NCBI GenBank assembly: GCA_002085155.1
Contig: NASX01000008.1
Coordinates: 62,001-126,000 of the forward strand
Source of the DNA: Sorangiineae bacterium NIC37A_2
GTDB lineage: Bacteria > Myxococcota_A > Polyangia > Polyangiales > Polyangiaceae
Reading direction: 5' to 3'
DNA: 64,000 nt
Position numbers and translations under genes: made by a program
Notes under the pieces: generated by a model
The model's database searches: none
Told to the model about the DNA's origin: nothing
The model's input: the letters and a program-made list of their open reading frames with translations, nothing else
Shown: positions 17,001-26,157 of the stretch, piece after piece
Layout of the letters: each line of letters opens with the position of its first letter
How positions within the stretch are numbered: position 1 is the stretch's first letter

Positions 17001-20000
17001 TCAAGAGGACCTGGACCCGCTCGCCCTCAGTCGCCACGACGTCGAGCTGGCGCTCGAGGACCTTCACGAGCTCGGGCCATTCCTTCGTCCGTTCGAGAAC
17101 GCGCTCGAGCCCGCGCAGCGCGGCAATCGACTCTGGGTCTACGTGCAGCGCGTCGCGATAGGCCTTGGCCGCACCCGCCGCGTCCTCGAGACGATCCTCG
17201 AGCAGCGAACCGAGACGAAGCTTCTGGCGGACGGTCTCCTCCGGGTTGTCGATGGAACCCGCCTTCTGGGCGAGAATTTCCACAAGGTCGTGGATCTGGC
17301 CGCGGTCTTCGTAGATCCGCTCGAGCGCGTCGAGAGCCGGACGATGTGCGCCGTCGACCTCAAGGGCACGGCGATAGTACGGGATCGCTTGATCGGCCTG
17401 ATCGAGGTTCCGATAGATGATGTCGCCGAGATCGGTCAGGATCAGCTTGCGGTCGTCGTTGCTCACTGCGGCGTCGAGGGCCTTCGTGAGCATCTGGCTC
17501 GCCTTCGGGTAGTGACCCGCGAGGCGCTCGATCGCGGCCATCTGCCGCATCACCCGCACGTTCTGCGGATCGATGAGGAGCACCTGCTGGTAGTAGGGCT
17601 GGGCATAGTTCGACATGCCCAGGTCCTCGCCGTACCACTTGCCGAGACGGAGGCAGAGCTGGATACGCGGACGCCGCTCATTTTCCTCCTGCAGCCAGGC
17701 GTTCGCCGTCGCGAGCAGCTCGTTCCAGCGATTGGTCGCGTGGGCCAAACGCTCAAGGTAGGCTGCGGTCTGGTCGTCGAAGTAATCGTCGGAGAACGCG
17801 GTGACCAAAGCGTCGAACGCCTGGTTCTTGTCGTCGAGGCGCTCCTCGAAGACGCGCGCGATGCGCCGCAACAGATCGCTTCGGGGCGGGACCTCCTCGA
17901 AGTGCTCCAAGCGGTTCAGGTAGAGCTCAATGAGCGATTCCCAGCGCTCCGCCGCGGTGTGCAGCTTCTCGAGCTCCTTGAACGCGAAGTCGTGCAGCGG
18001 TTCGATCTCGAGGATCTTCTCGAAGGCCGTACGCGCAGAGTCGTAGCGACCGATCGTTGTCTTCCAGAGCTCGGCCGCTTGGAGAAGCTCGGTGAGCTTC
18101 GCTTCCTTGTCCTCGAGAGCATCCGCACGGAGCAGCTTGACCCCAACAACCTCTTCCCAGTTCTCGTCGGCGCGATAGTAGGCGTCGAGTTTGTCGAGCG
18201 CCTCGAAGTCGCCCGGCTTGAACTCGAGCACCTTACGCCAAGCGTCGGCGGCGTCATGGGGCAACTCGAGCACCGTCTCGCGCAGAACCGCGAGCTCCCG
18301 ATACGCCTCAGCGCGTTCGCTCGGAGCGAAGCTCTCATCCGCGTAGTCGGTCAGGTTCTCGAGGGCGCGCGCGAGCTCGTGGGGATCCTTCTTGCGGCGA
18401 TAGAGGCTCGCAATGGACTTGAGGGCCAGGACGTTCGAGCTATCGATGTCCAAGATGCGCTGATAGTTCTCGAGCGCTTCATCGTCGCGGTTGAGCTGCT
18501 CGTCGAACAGGCGCGCCCGCATCGTAAGGACATGGATCCGGTCTTCGTCGGTGTCCGCGATGTCATAGTGACGCTCGAGAACGTCGGTGAGCTCGGCCCA
18601 CTGCTGGTCCGCTTCGTAGAGGAGCGCGAGGCCCTTGAGCGCCTCGGGGTCCTCTCCGCGCAGATCCAAGACCCGCTTCCAGCCCTCGATCGCGCCCTTC
18701 CGATCACCCAGCCGCTCGCCCAAGAGATGAGCGAGTTTGGCGCGAGCGTCAGCTTCGGCGACGTCGCCCACAGCGTGCTCAATCTCACGCTTGTAGACCT
18801 CACTGAGGGCAGGCCAGTTCTCGAGAAGCGTGTAAACGCGGGTGAGCCCCGCGATCGCGTCCTCGTTCTCCGGCTCGAGGCTATCGAAAACAACACGGTA
18901 GTAGGTGACCGCAGCTTCGAGATACTTCTTCTCGAGAGCAGGCTTCGCCTGAGCGGCGGGAGCCGCTTCCTCCGCGTCGGTATCGGACGCAGTGGTCGCG
19001 TCCTCGCGCTCTTCGGAGGCCGCGGCTTCTAGCTGAGCGTCGCTCTCCGGTGCCTCGCTCTCCGGAGCCTCGCTCCTCGGCAAGAGCTCATCGAGCGCCG
19101 GCTCGCCCACCTCAGGCTCGTCGTCCGACGCGGGAGCGATCGACGCGATGTCCGCGCTGTCCTCGACGGGCAGCTCGGAGTCTGCCTGACGCAGGAGCTC
19201 TGCAAGCCGTCCGCTCGAAAGCTCTCCGCGCGCCAAGCGCTCTTCGTTCAAGAGACCGTGGCGGAGATAGAGAGCGATCTTGTCGTGGCGGTCCTTCTCG
19301 AGCGGACCACGACGAGCCAGGATGCCGTCGAGCCGCTGCCACTCCTCGAGCTCGGTGTAGATGCGATCGAGGTTCTCGAGCGCGGTCCGATCCGAAGGTG
19401 CAATGTCGAGGACGTAGCCGTACGTCTGCTCCGCGCGAGCGAGATCGTCGAGCTCCTTTTCGAAGACGACCGCCAAACGCAGGCCCGTCGCGACGCGCTT
19501 CTCGAGCTCTGTTTGTTCGTCCTCGAGGACATCGGCGTAAGCCGAGGCGAGCCTCGCCCAGCCTTCGTCGACAACCGGCGCCAAACGATCGAGCTCATCA
19601 ATGACGCGCTCATCGCTCGGGGCGAGCTGCGAGGCGCGGATCAAGATCTCGAAGGCGCGATCGACGTCGATGAGCTGCTGCTCACTTTCCTCCGCCATAC
19701 GGAGCAAGAGTTCGAGGCGCTCAGCGGGATCTTTCAGAGCCGAAAGCTCACCCTCGCGGACGTCGAGCAACTTCTCCCAGCTACCGGACGCCTGGTAGAG
19801 CGGCTCGAGCACCTGGCCGACGCGCAGCACTTCCGTGCCGGACGCGAACAGGTCTTCGAGTGCGCCGAGGGCACTTTCATGCTCCGGCGCGGCCGCGAGG
19901 ATTTCCCCGTAGACTTCGATCGCTCCGAGGACGTCGCCGAGCTTCTTCTGCTTCAGCTCGCCCAGGCGATACTTGAAGCCCAAGATCTCGTCGGGGGTGT

Positions 20001-23000
20001 CGCCGAGGTCCGCTTGCGCAACCAAGACCTTGGCGAGTTCCTCGTACTCGCCCGACTGCTCATAGAGTCGATCGAGAGCCTGAAGCGCCGCGCGGTTCTC
20101 CGGCTCGTAGCTGAGAACCTTCTTGTAGGCTTGGATGGTGCGCGCGACATCGTCGGAAGCGCTCTCGAAGAGGGTCGCAGCGCGCAGCGCGATGGTCGCG
20201 CTGAGGTCGGGCTGATCTTCAATCTTTGAAAGAACCGCGTCGTAAATAGCCGATGCCCGCTCGGGCTGCTCCGCGAGCAGCGCGAGGCGCTCGAAGTTCT
20301 GACGCAAGCTCTCGCTCTCGGGATCCAGCGAGACCGCCTTGCCGAGCGCTTCAAACGCGCGGCGCGGCTCAGCCAGCGAGTCTTCGAGCAGGACCGCCAT
20401 CCGCTCCAAGATCTCGACGGCTCGGTACGGCTCGTCGGCGGCATTGGCCTGAACCGTGAGCGCCTCGACCAGCTTCTCAGCGTCGCCGTTCTGTTCGTAG
20501 ACCGTCTCGAGCACCCGTGCCGCGAGCACGCCGACCTTGCTGTCGGTTTTCAGCTTTTCGAGCGCGGCGAGCGTGTCTTGGTGACCGGGGCTGAGGCTCA
20601 GGATCTCTCGATAGAGTTCAACAGCTCGCTCCTTGTCCCCGAGACGCGTCTCGTAGAGCGCTGCGACGCGGTAGCGATGACCGATCGCCTCGTCGGCGTC
20701 GGAGGTCAAATCAGCCTGGTGCGTGAGGACACCGAGCAGTTCCTGCCAGCTCTCCGTCGCCTGGTAGAGGACATCGAGCCGTCCGAGCGCCGTGAGGTCG
20801 TCCGGATCGAGCTCGAGGATCCTGTTATACGTGTCGATCGCCTGGGAGACGTCCTTGAGCTCGTGCTCATAGACCGCACCCACTTCGTACAGGACCTGCT
20901 TCTTCTCCTCCGGATCGGTGACGATCTCGGCCTTCTGCGAGTAGATCCCGAGCAGGTCCTTCCAGCGCGATTCCGACAGGAAGATCGCGATCAGCTCATC
21001 CAAGCTCCGCAGATCGTCGGGATCGAGCTCGAGAACCTTCTCGTGCACGCGGATCGCCTCGTCCTGACGGCCGAGCTCGTTCGCTTCGAGCTGAGCAGCA
21101 TCGAACAGAGCCGCCTTCTGGGCGTCGATATCCGTGAGGATGCTCGCCTTCTGCTGCAAGATCTTCGAGAGCTCTTCGAACTTCCCACCGTCACGGAACA
21201 GCCGCTCGAGCGCCATGACCGCGTCGAGTGACTCGGGATCGGCGCCGAGCACAGCGCGATAGGTCTTGATCGCGCGCTCTGTGTCGCCCACGCGCTCTTC
21301 GAGCAGCGTCGCCGCAGCCATCAACAGACGGCTCTTCAGGTCGGGCTCCGGAACCTCCTTCGCCTCGCGCTCAAGGAGCGCTGCCAAGTCTTCGAAACGA
21401 CCGGTGCGCGCGGCAAGCCGTTCGAGGCTCTCGAGGCTGGCTTCGCGACCCGGATCGGCGCTCAGCGCTCGTGCCATCGCGTCGAAGGCCTGGCCTGCAT
21501 CGCCTCCGGCATCCTCATGGAGCTCCGCGATTGTCTCGAGGAGCTGGACGCGGCGCGACGGCTCCGTCGCATGCCGGACCTGAACCTCGTGGACGAAGAC
21601 GAGCTTCTTGTAATCGCCTTGTGAGCGGTAGAGCGGCTCCAGGATCTCGGCGATACGCAGCTCGTGAGCGCGCTCACTCGAAAGACGCTCAAGGGCAGCC
21701 AGCGCGGCGGGTTGACCGGGGTTCCGATCCAAGATCTCCGCGTAGCCCTCGACAGCCTCAGAGACATTGCCCATCTGCTCTCGAAGCTCCGCAAGCCTGA
21801 GAGAAAGACGAACGTGCTCCTCTTCGGTCTCAGCGAGGACAAGCTGAGCGTTCAGGTTGTCGGCGAGGTCGTCCCAGCGCTCGAGGCGGCCAAAGAGGCT
21901 CGCCAGAGCGCTGAGCGCACGGCGGCTCTCGGGCTGCTCGACCAAGACAGACTGGTAAGCCTGCACGGCTTCCTCGGGGCGACCCAGCGCAGAGTCGAAC
22001 AGCTCAGCGAGCTCGATGAACAAGTTCTCGCGGAGGTCGGGATCGTGCGCGAGAGCGATCCGCTTCTCGTAGACCGGTGCTAGATCCTTCAGCCTGCCGT
22101 TGCTGCGGAGGAGTCGATCCTGGAACACAAGCGCTTCTTCTCGCGAAGGATCGAGATCGAGCACGCGGTTCAGCGCTGCCACCGCCTGGTCGATGCGACC
22201 AGCTCGCTCTTCGAGCTCTGCGATGCGCGTGAAATAGAGGATCGCTAGCTCTGCGTCGCGCGACCCCTTCGCGATCTCTTCGAAGATCTTCGTCAGCTCG
22301 CCGAGCTTGCCAAACTGCTCCGCGAGCTGCTCGAGCTCGAGGCGCGTGTCTTGGTTTGCGGGATCGGCCTTGAGCGCGCGCGCTTGCGCGTCGATGGCCG
22401 CGTCAGCTGAACCGAGCTGGAACGCGGAGAGCTGCGCGAGCTTGCGCAGGATTTCGACGCGCTCTTCCGTAGCGACGGCGCCCTCGGCGCGCACCTCGAG
22501 CACACGCGCCAGGCTCGCCCAGTCTTCTTGTTGTTCGAAGACGGTTTCAAGCACGGCGGCGGCCTCGCCGCCGAGAGTTCCGGGCAGCATCTTCTCGAGA
22601 GCGGCCCGAGCCGGAGTATATCCGACGTCGATGGCCAGGACCTCGCGATACTGCTCGAGTGCGTCAGCAGGCCTCTTGAGCGGTCCTTCAAAGAGAGTCG
22701 CCAGGCGGAACTTCAGATCCGCGAGCCCCTTGGTGGTGTCCTCGAGGGCGATCTGACGCTCGAGAATGTTCGCTTGGTCCTGGGCGCGCCCGAGACCAGC
22801 GTAGAGCTGTTCGAGGTCGGCGAGCGCCTCTCGATCATCTTCATTCTCGCTGAGGAGCGCCTCCAAGGTATCGACGGCAGCCTCAGCATCGTCGAGGTTG
22901 TCGCGCTGGGTCCGCGCGATAGCGAGATAGGTCGCCCGGCGTTCGCTCGGCTCAACCTCGAGCTCAAGCTTTCGCTGAAACGTCTCGAGCAGCTCAGCGT

Positions 23001-24495
23001 AGCGCTCCGTCTTGCCATACAGGAGCACCAGAGCTTCGAGCGCTTCGGTGCTGTCGGGAGCATCCTCATAAACCAGTCGATACTGCTCAATGGCCTTGTC
23101 GTCTGCCTTCAGCTCCTCACGCAGCACACGGCCGAGGCGCAAGCGGAGGCCATTTCGGACATCCGGGTCCTGAACCTCATCAGCGAGGCTCTGCACCGCA
23201 CTCACAAACTTATCCCATGCACCGGCGCCGCGAGCAGCCTTCTCGGCCAAGTTCAGCACCTCGGGATCGTCAGCAGCCAGCGTCATTGCCTCGAGGACAC
23301 GAGACAGCGCCTTCTCCTTGTCGCGCAGGCGCTCCTCGTAAAGGCTGGCCGCTCGCAGGAGGAGGTCACGACGCTCGGGGCCAGGCTCGAGCGTGAGCAG
23401 GCGGACTTCGATCGCCTGAACGAGACCCTTGAAGTTGTTGGCTTCCGAGTAGATCGGGATCAGGCGCTCGGCGGCGATCAGGTTCTCGGGATCGATCGAC
23501 AAGACCTTCTCGAGCGCGCGGGCCGCGCGATCGGGCTTGCCCTTCTGGGTCAGCCAGAGCTCAGCCACCTTCTGGAGCATCTGGATCCGACGCTCCGGCG
23601 TCTCGGCCTTCGGCTCGTTGGCTTCGAGGAGTCGGATGAACTCGTCCCAATTGCCGCCTTCAACGTAGAGGGCCTCAAGGTCGTCCCAGCGACCTAGCGC
23701 CGTGTAGCGCTTCTTGAGCTGTTCCTGGGCGCGACGATCGCTCGGGTTGAGCTCGACGAGCTGCCGATAGGCCTCGGCTGCGCGCTCATCATCCTTCAAA
23801 CGCTCACCCGCGATCTGGCCGAGCTTCGTGAGGTGCGTAATGCGCGCCTTGTCGTCCGAGGTGACGACGATGAGTCGCTCCAGCATGTCGCACAGCGCTT
23901 CGTAGTCGCGACCACGCTCATAGAGCTGAGCCAGCGCATCGAGCGCCTGGGGGTCGTCCGGCTCTCCGTCCAAGACCGACAGCCAAAGAGGAATACAAAC
24001 TTCCGGCTTCTTTACCTTTTCGGTCGCGAGCTCGGCGATCTGACGGTAGGCCTCGGCTCGCTCGCTCGGCCCGAGGATCGCATCTGCCTCGCGGCGCAGA
24101 AGAGCGATCAAAGCGTCGTAGTTTCGACGCTTCTCATACATCTCTTTCAGATAGATCTTCGCATCGACGTCGTCGGGATCGATCTCGAGCAGCGCCTCAT
24201 AGGCTTTGACTGCCTCGGCATGGTTCCCGAACTTGTTCGCGTAGAGCTCAGCGGCCTTACGGTAATAGTCGACCTTCTCAAAGGGCTCAGTGACCGCCCC
24301 CGCCAGTTCGACGAGGACCTTCACGTACTCGTTCGGTCGCGCCTCAACCTGAGCGAGTCTCGCTTTGAGCGCTTCGATCTTCTCGGGCGACGCCAATGAG
24401 GGCGGTGCGACGCTGGGCGCTTGACTCGGGGAAGAACCCTTGAGCGCGCTCGTCGCATCGTCAGCCTTGTTTGGCTCCTTGGTCGTGTCGTCCAT
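14083..24495 (-). CDS. Giant TPR protein, GltI/AgmK-like
   Basis: About 3,470 residues from the ATG at 24493-24495 (AGGAG 9 bases upstream; an ATG six bases earlier is possible). No signal peptide, so it is cytoplasmic. Nearly the whole chain is tetratricopeptide-like repeats (recurring EEALEAYEKVLELDP and ELVEVLERQ patterns), scaffolds for protein binding. An acidic Ser/Glu/Ala linker at about residues 1765-1855 splits the array into two halves. The last 250 residues are not TPR and end in EEYFALRKALGVAVQA, a domain I cannot name. Size, composition and place beside an FHA/AgmX-PglI gene match GltI (AgmK, a giant TPR protein) of the Myxococcus gliding cluster. Homology is inferred, not tested. 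Confidence 0.8.
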   Translation of the reverse strand: MDDTTKEPNKADDATSALKGSSPSQAPSVAPPSLASPEKIEALKARLAQVEARPNEYVKVLVELAGAVTEPFEKVDYYRKAAELYANKFGNHAEAVKAYEALLEIDPDDVDAKIYLKEMYEKRRNYDALIALLRREADAILGPSERAEAYRQIAELATEKVKKPEVCIPLWLSVLDGEPDDPQALDALAQLYERGRDYEALCDMLERLIVVTSDDKARITHLTKLGQIAGERLKDDERAAEAYRQLVELNPSDRRAQEQLKKRYTALGRWDDLEALYVEGGNWDEFIRLLEANEPKAETPERRIQMLQKVAELWLTQKGKPDRAARALEKVLSIDPENLIAAERLIPIYSEANNFKGLVQAIEVRLLTLEPGPERRDLLLRAASLYEERLRDKEKALSRVLEAMTLAADDPEVLNLAEKAARGAGAWDKFVSAVQSLADEVQDPDVRNGLRLRLGRVLREELKADDKAIEQYRLVYEDAPDSTEALEALVLLYGKTERYAELLETFQRKLELEVEPSERRATYLAIARTQRDNLDDAEAAVDTLEALLSENEDDREALADLEQLYAGLGRAQDQANILERQIALEDTTKGLADLKFRLATLFEGPLKRPADALEQYREVLAIDVGYTPARAALEKMLPGTLGGEAAAVLETVFEQQEDWASLARVLEVRAEGAVATEERVEILRKLAQLSAFQLGSADAAIDAQARALKADPANQDTRLELEQLAEQFGKLGELTKIFEEIAKGSRDAELAILYFTRIAELEERAGRIDQAVAALNRVLDLDPSREEALVFQDRLLRSNGRLKDLAPVYEKRIALAHDPDLRENLFIELAELFDSALGRPEEAVQAYQSVLVEQPESRRALSALASLFGRLERWDDLADNLNAQLVLAETEEEHVRLSLRLAELREQMGNVSEAVEGYAEILDRNPGQPAALAALERLSSERAHELRIAEILEPLYRSQGDYKKLVFVHEVQVRHATEPSRRVQLLETIAELHEDAGGDAGQAFDAMARALSADPGREASLESLERLAARTGRFEDLAALLEREAKEVPEPDLKSRLLMAAATLLEERVGDTERAIKTYRAVLGADPESLDAVMALERLFRDGGKFEELSKILQQKASILTDIDAQKAALFDAAQLEANELGRQDEAIRVHEKVLELDPDDLRSLDELIAIFLSESRWKDLLGIYSQKAEIVTDPEEKKQVLYEVGAVYEHELKDVSQAIDTYNRILELDPDDLTALGRLDVLYQATESWQELLGVLTHQADLTSDADEAIGHRYRVAALYETRLGDKERAVELYREILSLSPGHQDTLAALEKLKTDSKVGVLAARVLETVYEQNGDAEKLVEALTVQANAADEPYRAVEILERMAVLLEDSLAEPRRAFEALGKAVSLDPESESLRQNFERLALLAEQPERASAIYDAVLSKIEDQPDLSATIALRAATLFESASDDVARTIQAYKKVLSYEPENRAALQALDRLYEQSGEYEELAKVLVAQADLGDTPDEILGFKYRLGELKQKKLGDVLGAIEVYGEILAAAPEHESALGALEDLFASGTEVLRVGQVLEPLYQASGSWEKLLDVREGELSALKDPAERLELLLRMAEESEQQLIDVDRAFEILIRASQLAPSDERVIDELDRLAPVVDEGWARLASAYADVLEDEQTELEKRVATGLRLAVVFEKELDDLARAEQTYGYVLDIAPSDRTALENLDRIYTELEEWQRLDGILARRGPLEKDRHDKIALYLRHGLLNEERLARGELSSGRLAELLRQADSELPVEDSADIASIAPASDDEPEVGEPALDELLPRSEAPESEAPESDAQLEAAASEEREDATTASDTDAEEAAPAAQAKPALEKKYLEAAVTYYRVVFDSLEPENEDAIAGLTRVYTLLENWPALSEVYKREIEHAVGDVAEADARAKLAHLLGERLGDRKGAIEGWKRVLDLRGEDPEALKGLALLYEADQQWAELTDVLERHYDIADTDEDRIHVLTMRARLFDEQLNRDDEALENYQRILDIDSSNVLALKSIASLYRRKKDPHELARALENLTDYADESFAPSERAEAYRELAVLRETVLELPHDAADAWRKVLEFKPGDFEALDKLDAYYRADENWEEVVGVKLLRADALEDKEAKLTELLQAAELWKTTIGRYDSARTAFEKILEIEPLHDFAFKELEKLHTAAERWESLIELYLNRLEHFEEVPPRSDLLRRIARVFEERLDDKNQAFDALVTAFSDDYFDDQTAAYLERLAHATNRWNELLATANAWLQEENERRPRIQLCLRLGKWYGEDLGMSNYAQPYYQQVLLIDPQNVRVMRQMAAIERLAGHYPKASQMLTKALDAAVSNDDRKLILTDLGDIIYRNLDQADQAIPYYRRALEVDGAHRPALDALERIYEDRGQIHDLVEILAQKAGSIDNPEETVRQKLRLGSLLEDRLEDAAGAAKAYRDALHVDPESIAALRGLERVLERTKEWPELVKVLERQLDVVATEGERVQVLLKLADVQEQQFLKPDLAAERLEQVVQIDPSQEDAYVSLARCYRRLKRWPQLVSALERHLDETTDRETKLELYLALGAVFRDEIQDLDRAIDSYQSVVDAEPTHMGALEALSKLYERQGDAYRAVEYMTQVADLTTDGAQRVDMYYRIGRAMEEKLSDRRGARDKFEQALDLDPSHLPSLAALRTIAIDEADWEGAADYLNREQERTESPRQRARLLVELGRIREDMLLDHAGAIQAFESAIQFDGECEDAALALVREYISLERYADAAPLAEMLVRRSRNLEREQQHMLNKLLGQVMSKLGEHERAVKAFTAAAGLDPTDQETTRGIADSSFALGDWATALTNYQRVLTSLADDDIDTRTEVYFRLGEIKRAQGQDRQAINNYEKALSLNGEHRPTLDAMVQVHEKAGEYRLVAEYKRQILDSLFDGDSRYAMLLEIGDLWAEREKNPVKALEAYEEARDLKPDDLSLLHRLLQNYQAAEEWQKMVDVLDSITAIEQRPLVKAKLFYTQAQIYRDKLEDPIRAVELFNAALDLNPELLEAFERINKILTTERNWKQLERSYRKMLHRLAGKGKSELEHNLWHQLGLIYRDRTGQTNEAIEAFRMSASLVHEAPVQRQILAELYETAERWEEAAHEQRRLVHLDPLAIEPYLALYRLALHKQAYDEAWCCASVISFLGKADEETERFFQDFRPQGMLPVTGRLGNEHWTRCLFHPNENVHLSRIFEMLVPAALQAKIAMLRNQKKLPQIDARFRQDPATSTVTFAKTFGWAAQVLGIATPPLYVRNDVQAYITALPTEPPSTVAGQLVLSGFQPQELTFICGKHLALYRPEHFMKVLFPTKDELTVMLFAGVLLAAPSQPMPPDMDQQIRATAQSLVHFLQPVQLEGLKQVVKAFLADGARANVRRWSQAVEFTACRAGLALCGDLEIARKIIGAEQQLPGEPSSAEKMKELLIFTVSEEYFALRKALGVAVQA

Positions 24496-25007
24496 CTTCA
24501 TCGGCTCCTGAATACTCTCGTCTACGTTATGGATCTCAGAGGTGCTAGCCCGAAAGCACACTGGTTTTCGAGTTCGGGCGCCTCTCGATGCAGCGATTCA
24601 TTAAGTGGGGTGCGGCAGGGATGGCAGCCCCGGTTCGGGACTGCGCGACATACAAAGCGGCCAAAGTCAGCGAATCTGAACGACAGCCCCCTCGCCTCTC
24701 GCCTTCTCGAGAGAGGAGGCTGTGACCGGGAAACCTCGATCCACGAAAACCCAACCTTGGCCTCCCTGTATACAACCAGTTCAACGTCACCTGAATACCG
24801 GGTTGACGGCAGAAGGACACCCCTTCCCAAGGGGTCCTCTCAAAGATGTGGTCAGTCGCTCTCCCCGCGCTCACTGCAGCGCCCCTGACAGAGCTCAAGA
24901 GCGCCTCGAAACGGTCCCCAGTGCCCTCGCCAGCGAACCTTCCCCCTACCCACACCGGACGCCCTCCGGCCTACGTTGTCGCTTTTTTTCATGCGGCGAA
25001 ATGAAAG
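24496..25007. other. Intergenic region upstream of the giant TPR gene
   Basis: About 510 bases without a credible gene; the open frames here are short and lack ribosome-binding sites. It should hold the promoter and leader of the giant TPR gene. A 7-bp hairpin (ACCCCTT-ccc-AAGGGGT, 24819-24835) and a 6-bp one near 24700 are visible, but I could not pick a convincing promoter. Confidence 0.5.
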
Positions 25008-25037
25008 GCGGGACGCCCGGTTCTCCGAGCGCCCCGC
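25008..25037 (-). terminator. Terminator after the TPR lipoprotein gene
   Basis: On the minus strand GCGGGGCGCTCGG and CCGGGCGTCCCGC form a 13-bp stem (two G-T wobbles) around an AGAA tetraloop, followed by CTTTCATTTC. It lies 30 bases after the stop of the TPR lipoprotein and separates that gene from the giant TPR gene. Confidence 0.75.
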
Positions 25038-25066
25038 AGGCAGAGGAATACCTCCGCGCGTCCCTT

Positions 25067-26002
25067 TCAGGTCCCAAGGTTCTGCAAGAACGCATTCGCC
25101 TGAGAGCACTGCGACTTGAACTTCTTCGCACCTTCGCCGGCACAGGCCGACTTGGTGAAGGATTCAAGAAGACGCTTTGCCTTCTCTTTCTGGGGAGGAT
25201 CCATGGAGGCGTAGGTACTCCCGAGGTGGAACTTCGCCTCCGGATGAGTCTCGCCGCCGATCTCGTACGCGCGCTCGACGGAGGCGAGCATGCGGCTCTT
25301 GTCGCCGCTGAACTGTGCGACGTTAAAGCTGAGCAGATACATGTTGTAGACGTTGTCACGCGTCTCTTCAGTGGGCTGGATGTTCTTGGTGCCCTGCTCA
25401 AGGACCTGTCCTGCTTCGCTGTAGAGGCGCAGGACTTGGTAGAGCTCCGCCAAGTTCACATAGAAGTACGCGACGGTGGGGTCGTGCTCGATGGCCTGCG
25501 ACATGCTCTGGAGCGCGCCCTGAATGTCGTCCGTCCACCACTTTGCTTCACCGAGCAGCTCGTAACACCAAGCGCGGTTCGGGTCGGTCTTGATGCACTG
25601 CTCGAGCGGCTCCTTCGCTTCCTGCCAAGCGTCGGGGTTACCGCCTTCCGCTTGCTTGGTGAGCGCGAGACCGCGCTTCTCCCAGTAGTTCGCGAACTCA
25701 GGAGCGATCTGAACAGCCTTGGCGAGCGTGCTCGCCATCTTGTCCCAGTCTTCCTTCTTCTCGTACGCCCGCGCGAGCTTCCAAAGAATCAGATGATTCT
25801 GCGGGTCGAGCTGAAGAGCTTGCTCGTACTTCTGGACCGCACCATCAGGGTTCACTGACACGGCCCGATCCCCCTCGTTAGCAAGGTTGATCGCTTCGAT
25901 GTGGTTTCGACTGCAGCCGACCGAAGTCCATAGAATGGCCAACGCCGACAATGCACGGACTCGCTTCGTCGCTCTCAGAAACATATCACTGACCTCTCTC
26001 AT
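25067..26002 (-). CDS. TPR-repeat lipoprotein
   Basis: A 311-residue protein from the ATG at 26000-26002 with GAGGAG six bases upstream; an ATG at 25984 would also keep the signal peptide. The lipobox SVGC predicts a lipid-anchored envelope protein. The mature part has TPR units (DGAVQKYEQALQLDPQNH, LILWKLARAYEKKEDWDKM, ALQSMSQAIEHDP) up to about residue 260 and a Lys/Ala/Cys tail. It lies between the FHA/AgmX-PglI gene and the giant TPR gene but has its own terminators on both sides (26107-26136 and 25008-25037), so it is probably transcribed alone. I know no exact Glt counterpart; it may be an accessory lipoprotein of the same machine. Confidence 0.75.
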   Translation of the reverse strand: MREVSDMFLRATKRVRALSALAILWTSVGCSRNHIEAINLANEGDRAVSVNPDGAVQKYEQALQLDPQNHLILWKLARAYEKKEDWDKMASTLAKAVQIAPEFANYWEKRGLALTKQAEGGNPDAWQEAKEPLEQCIKTDPNRAWCYELLGEAKWWTDDIQGALQSMSQAIEHDPTVAYFYVNLAELYQVLRLYSEAGQVLEQGTKNIQPTEETRDNVYNMYLLSFNVAQFSGDKSRMLASVERAYEIGGETHPEAKFHLGSTYASMDPPQKEKAKRLLESFTKSACAGEGAKKFKSQCSQANAFLQNLGT

Positions 26003-26106
26003 CATTCTCTCCTCGGTAGCGCTCGTCGTCTCCAAGGATCAACCTAGGCCGATTTCGGCTCCGAAGAATACTCATCGACCGCTCAAGAAGTAAAGACGAA
26101 CAAACA

Positions 26107-26136
26107 GAAAACGCGCACCAGAAGGTGCGCGTTTTC
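26107..26136. terminator. Perfect bidirectional hairpin terminator
   Basis: GAAAACGCGCACC and GGTGCGCGTTTTC are perfect 13-bp arms around an AGAA loop, giving an A-tract/T-tract terminator on either strand. It lies 21 bases after the FHA/AgmX-PglI stop and ends that transcript before the TPR lipoprotein gene. Confidence 0.9.
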
Positions 26137-26157
26137 AAGCTTCGTCAGGCTCTCAGA

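Noticed and set aside
16300-19032. A 910-codon plus-strand open frame inside the giant TPR gene
   Set aside because: It is antisense to the TPR array and its composition is the complement of TPR codon usage; long antisense frames are common in GC-rich coding DNA.
24496-25007. Looking for a tRNA, small RNA or hidden gene in the long gap upstream of the giant TPR gene
   Set aside because: No tRNA T-arm pattern, no coding frame with a ribosome-binding site and only modest hairpins; kept as a plain intergenic region.
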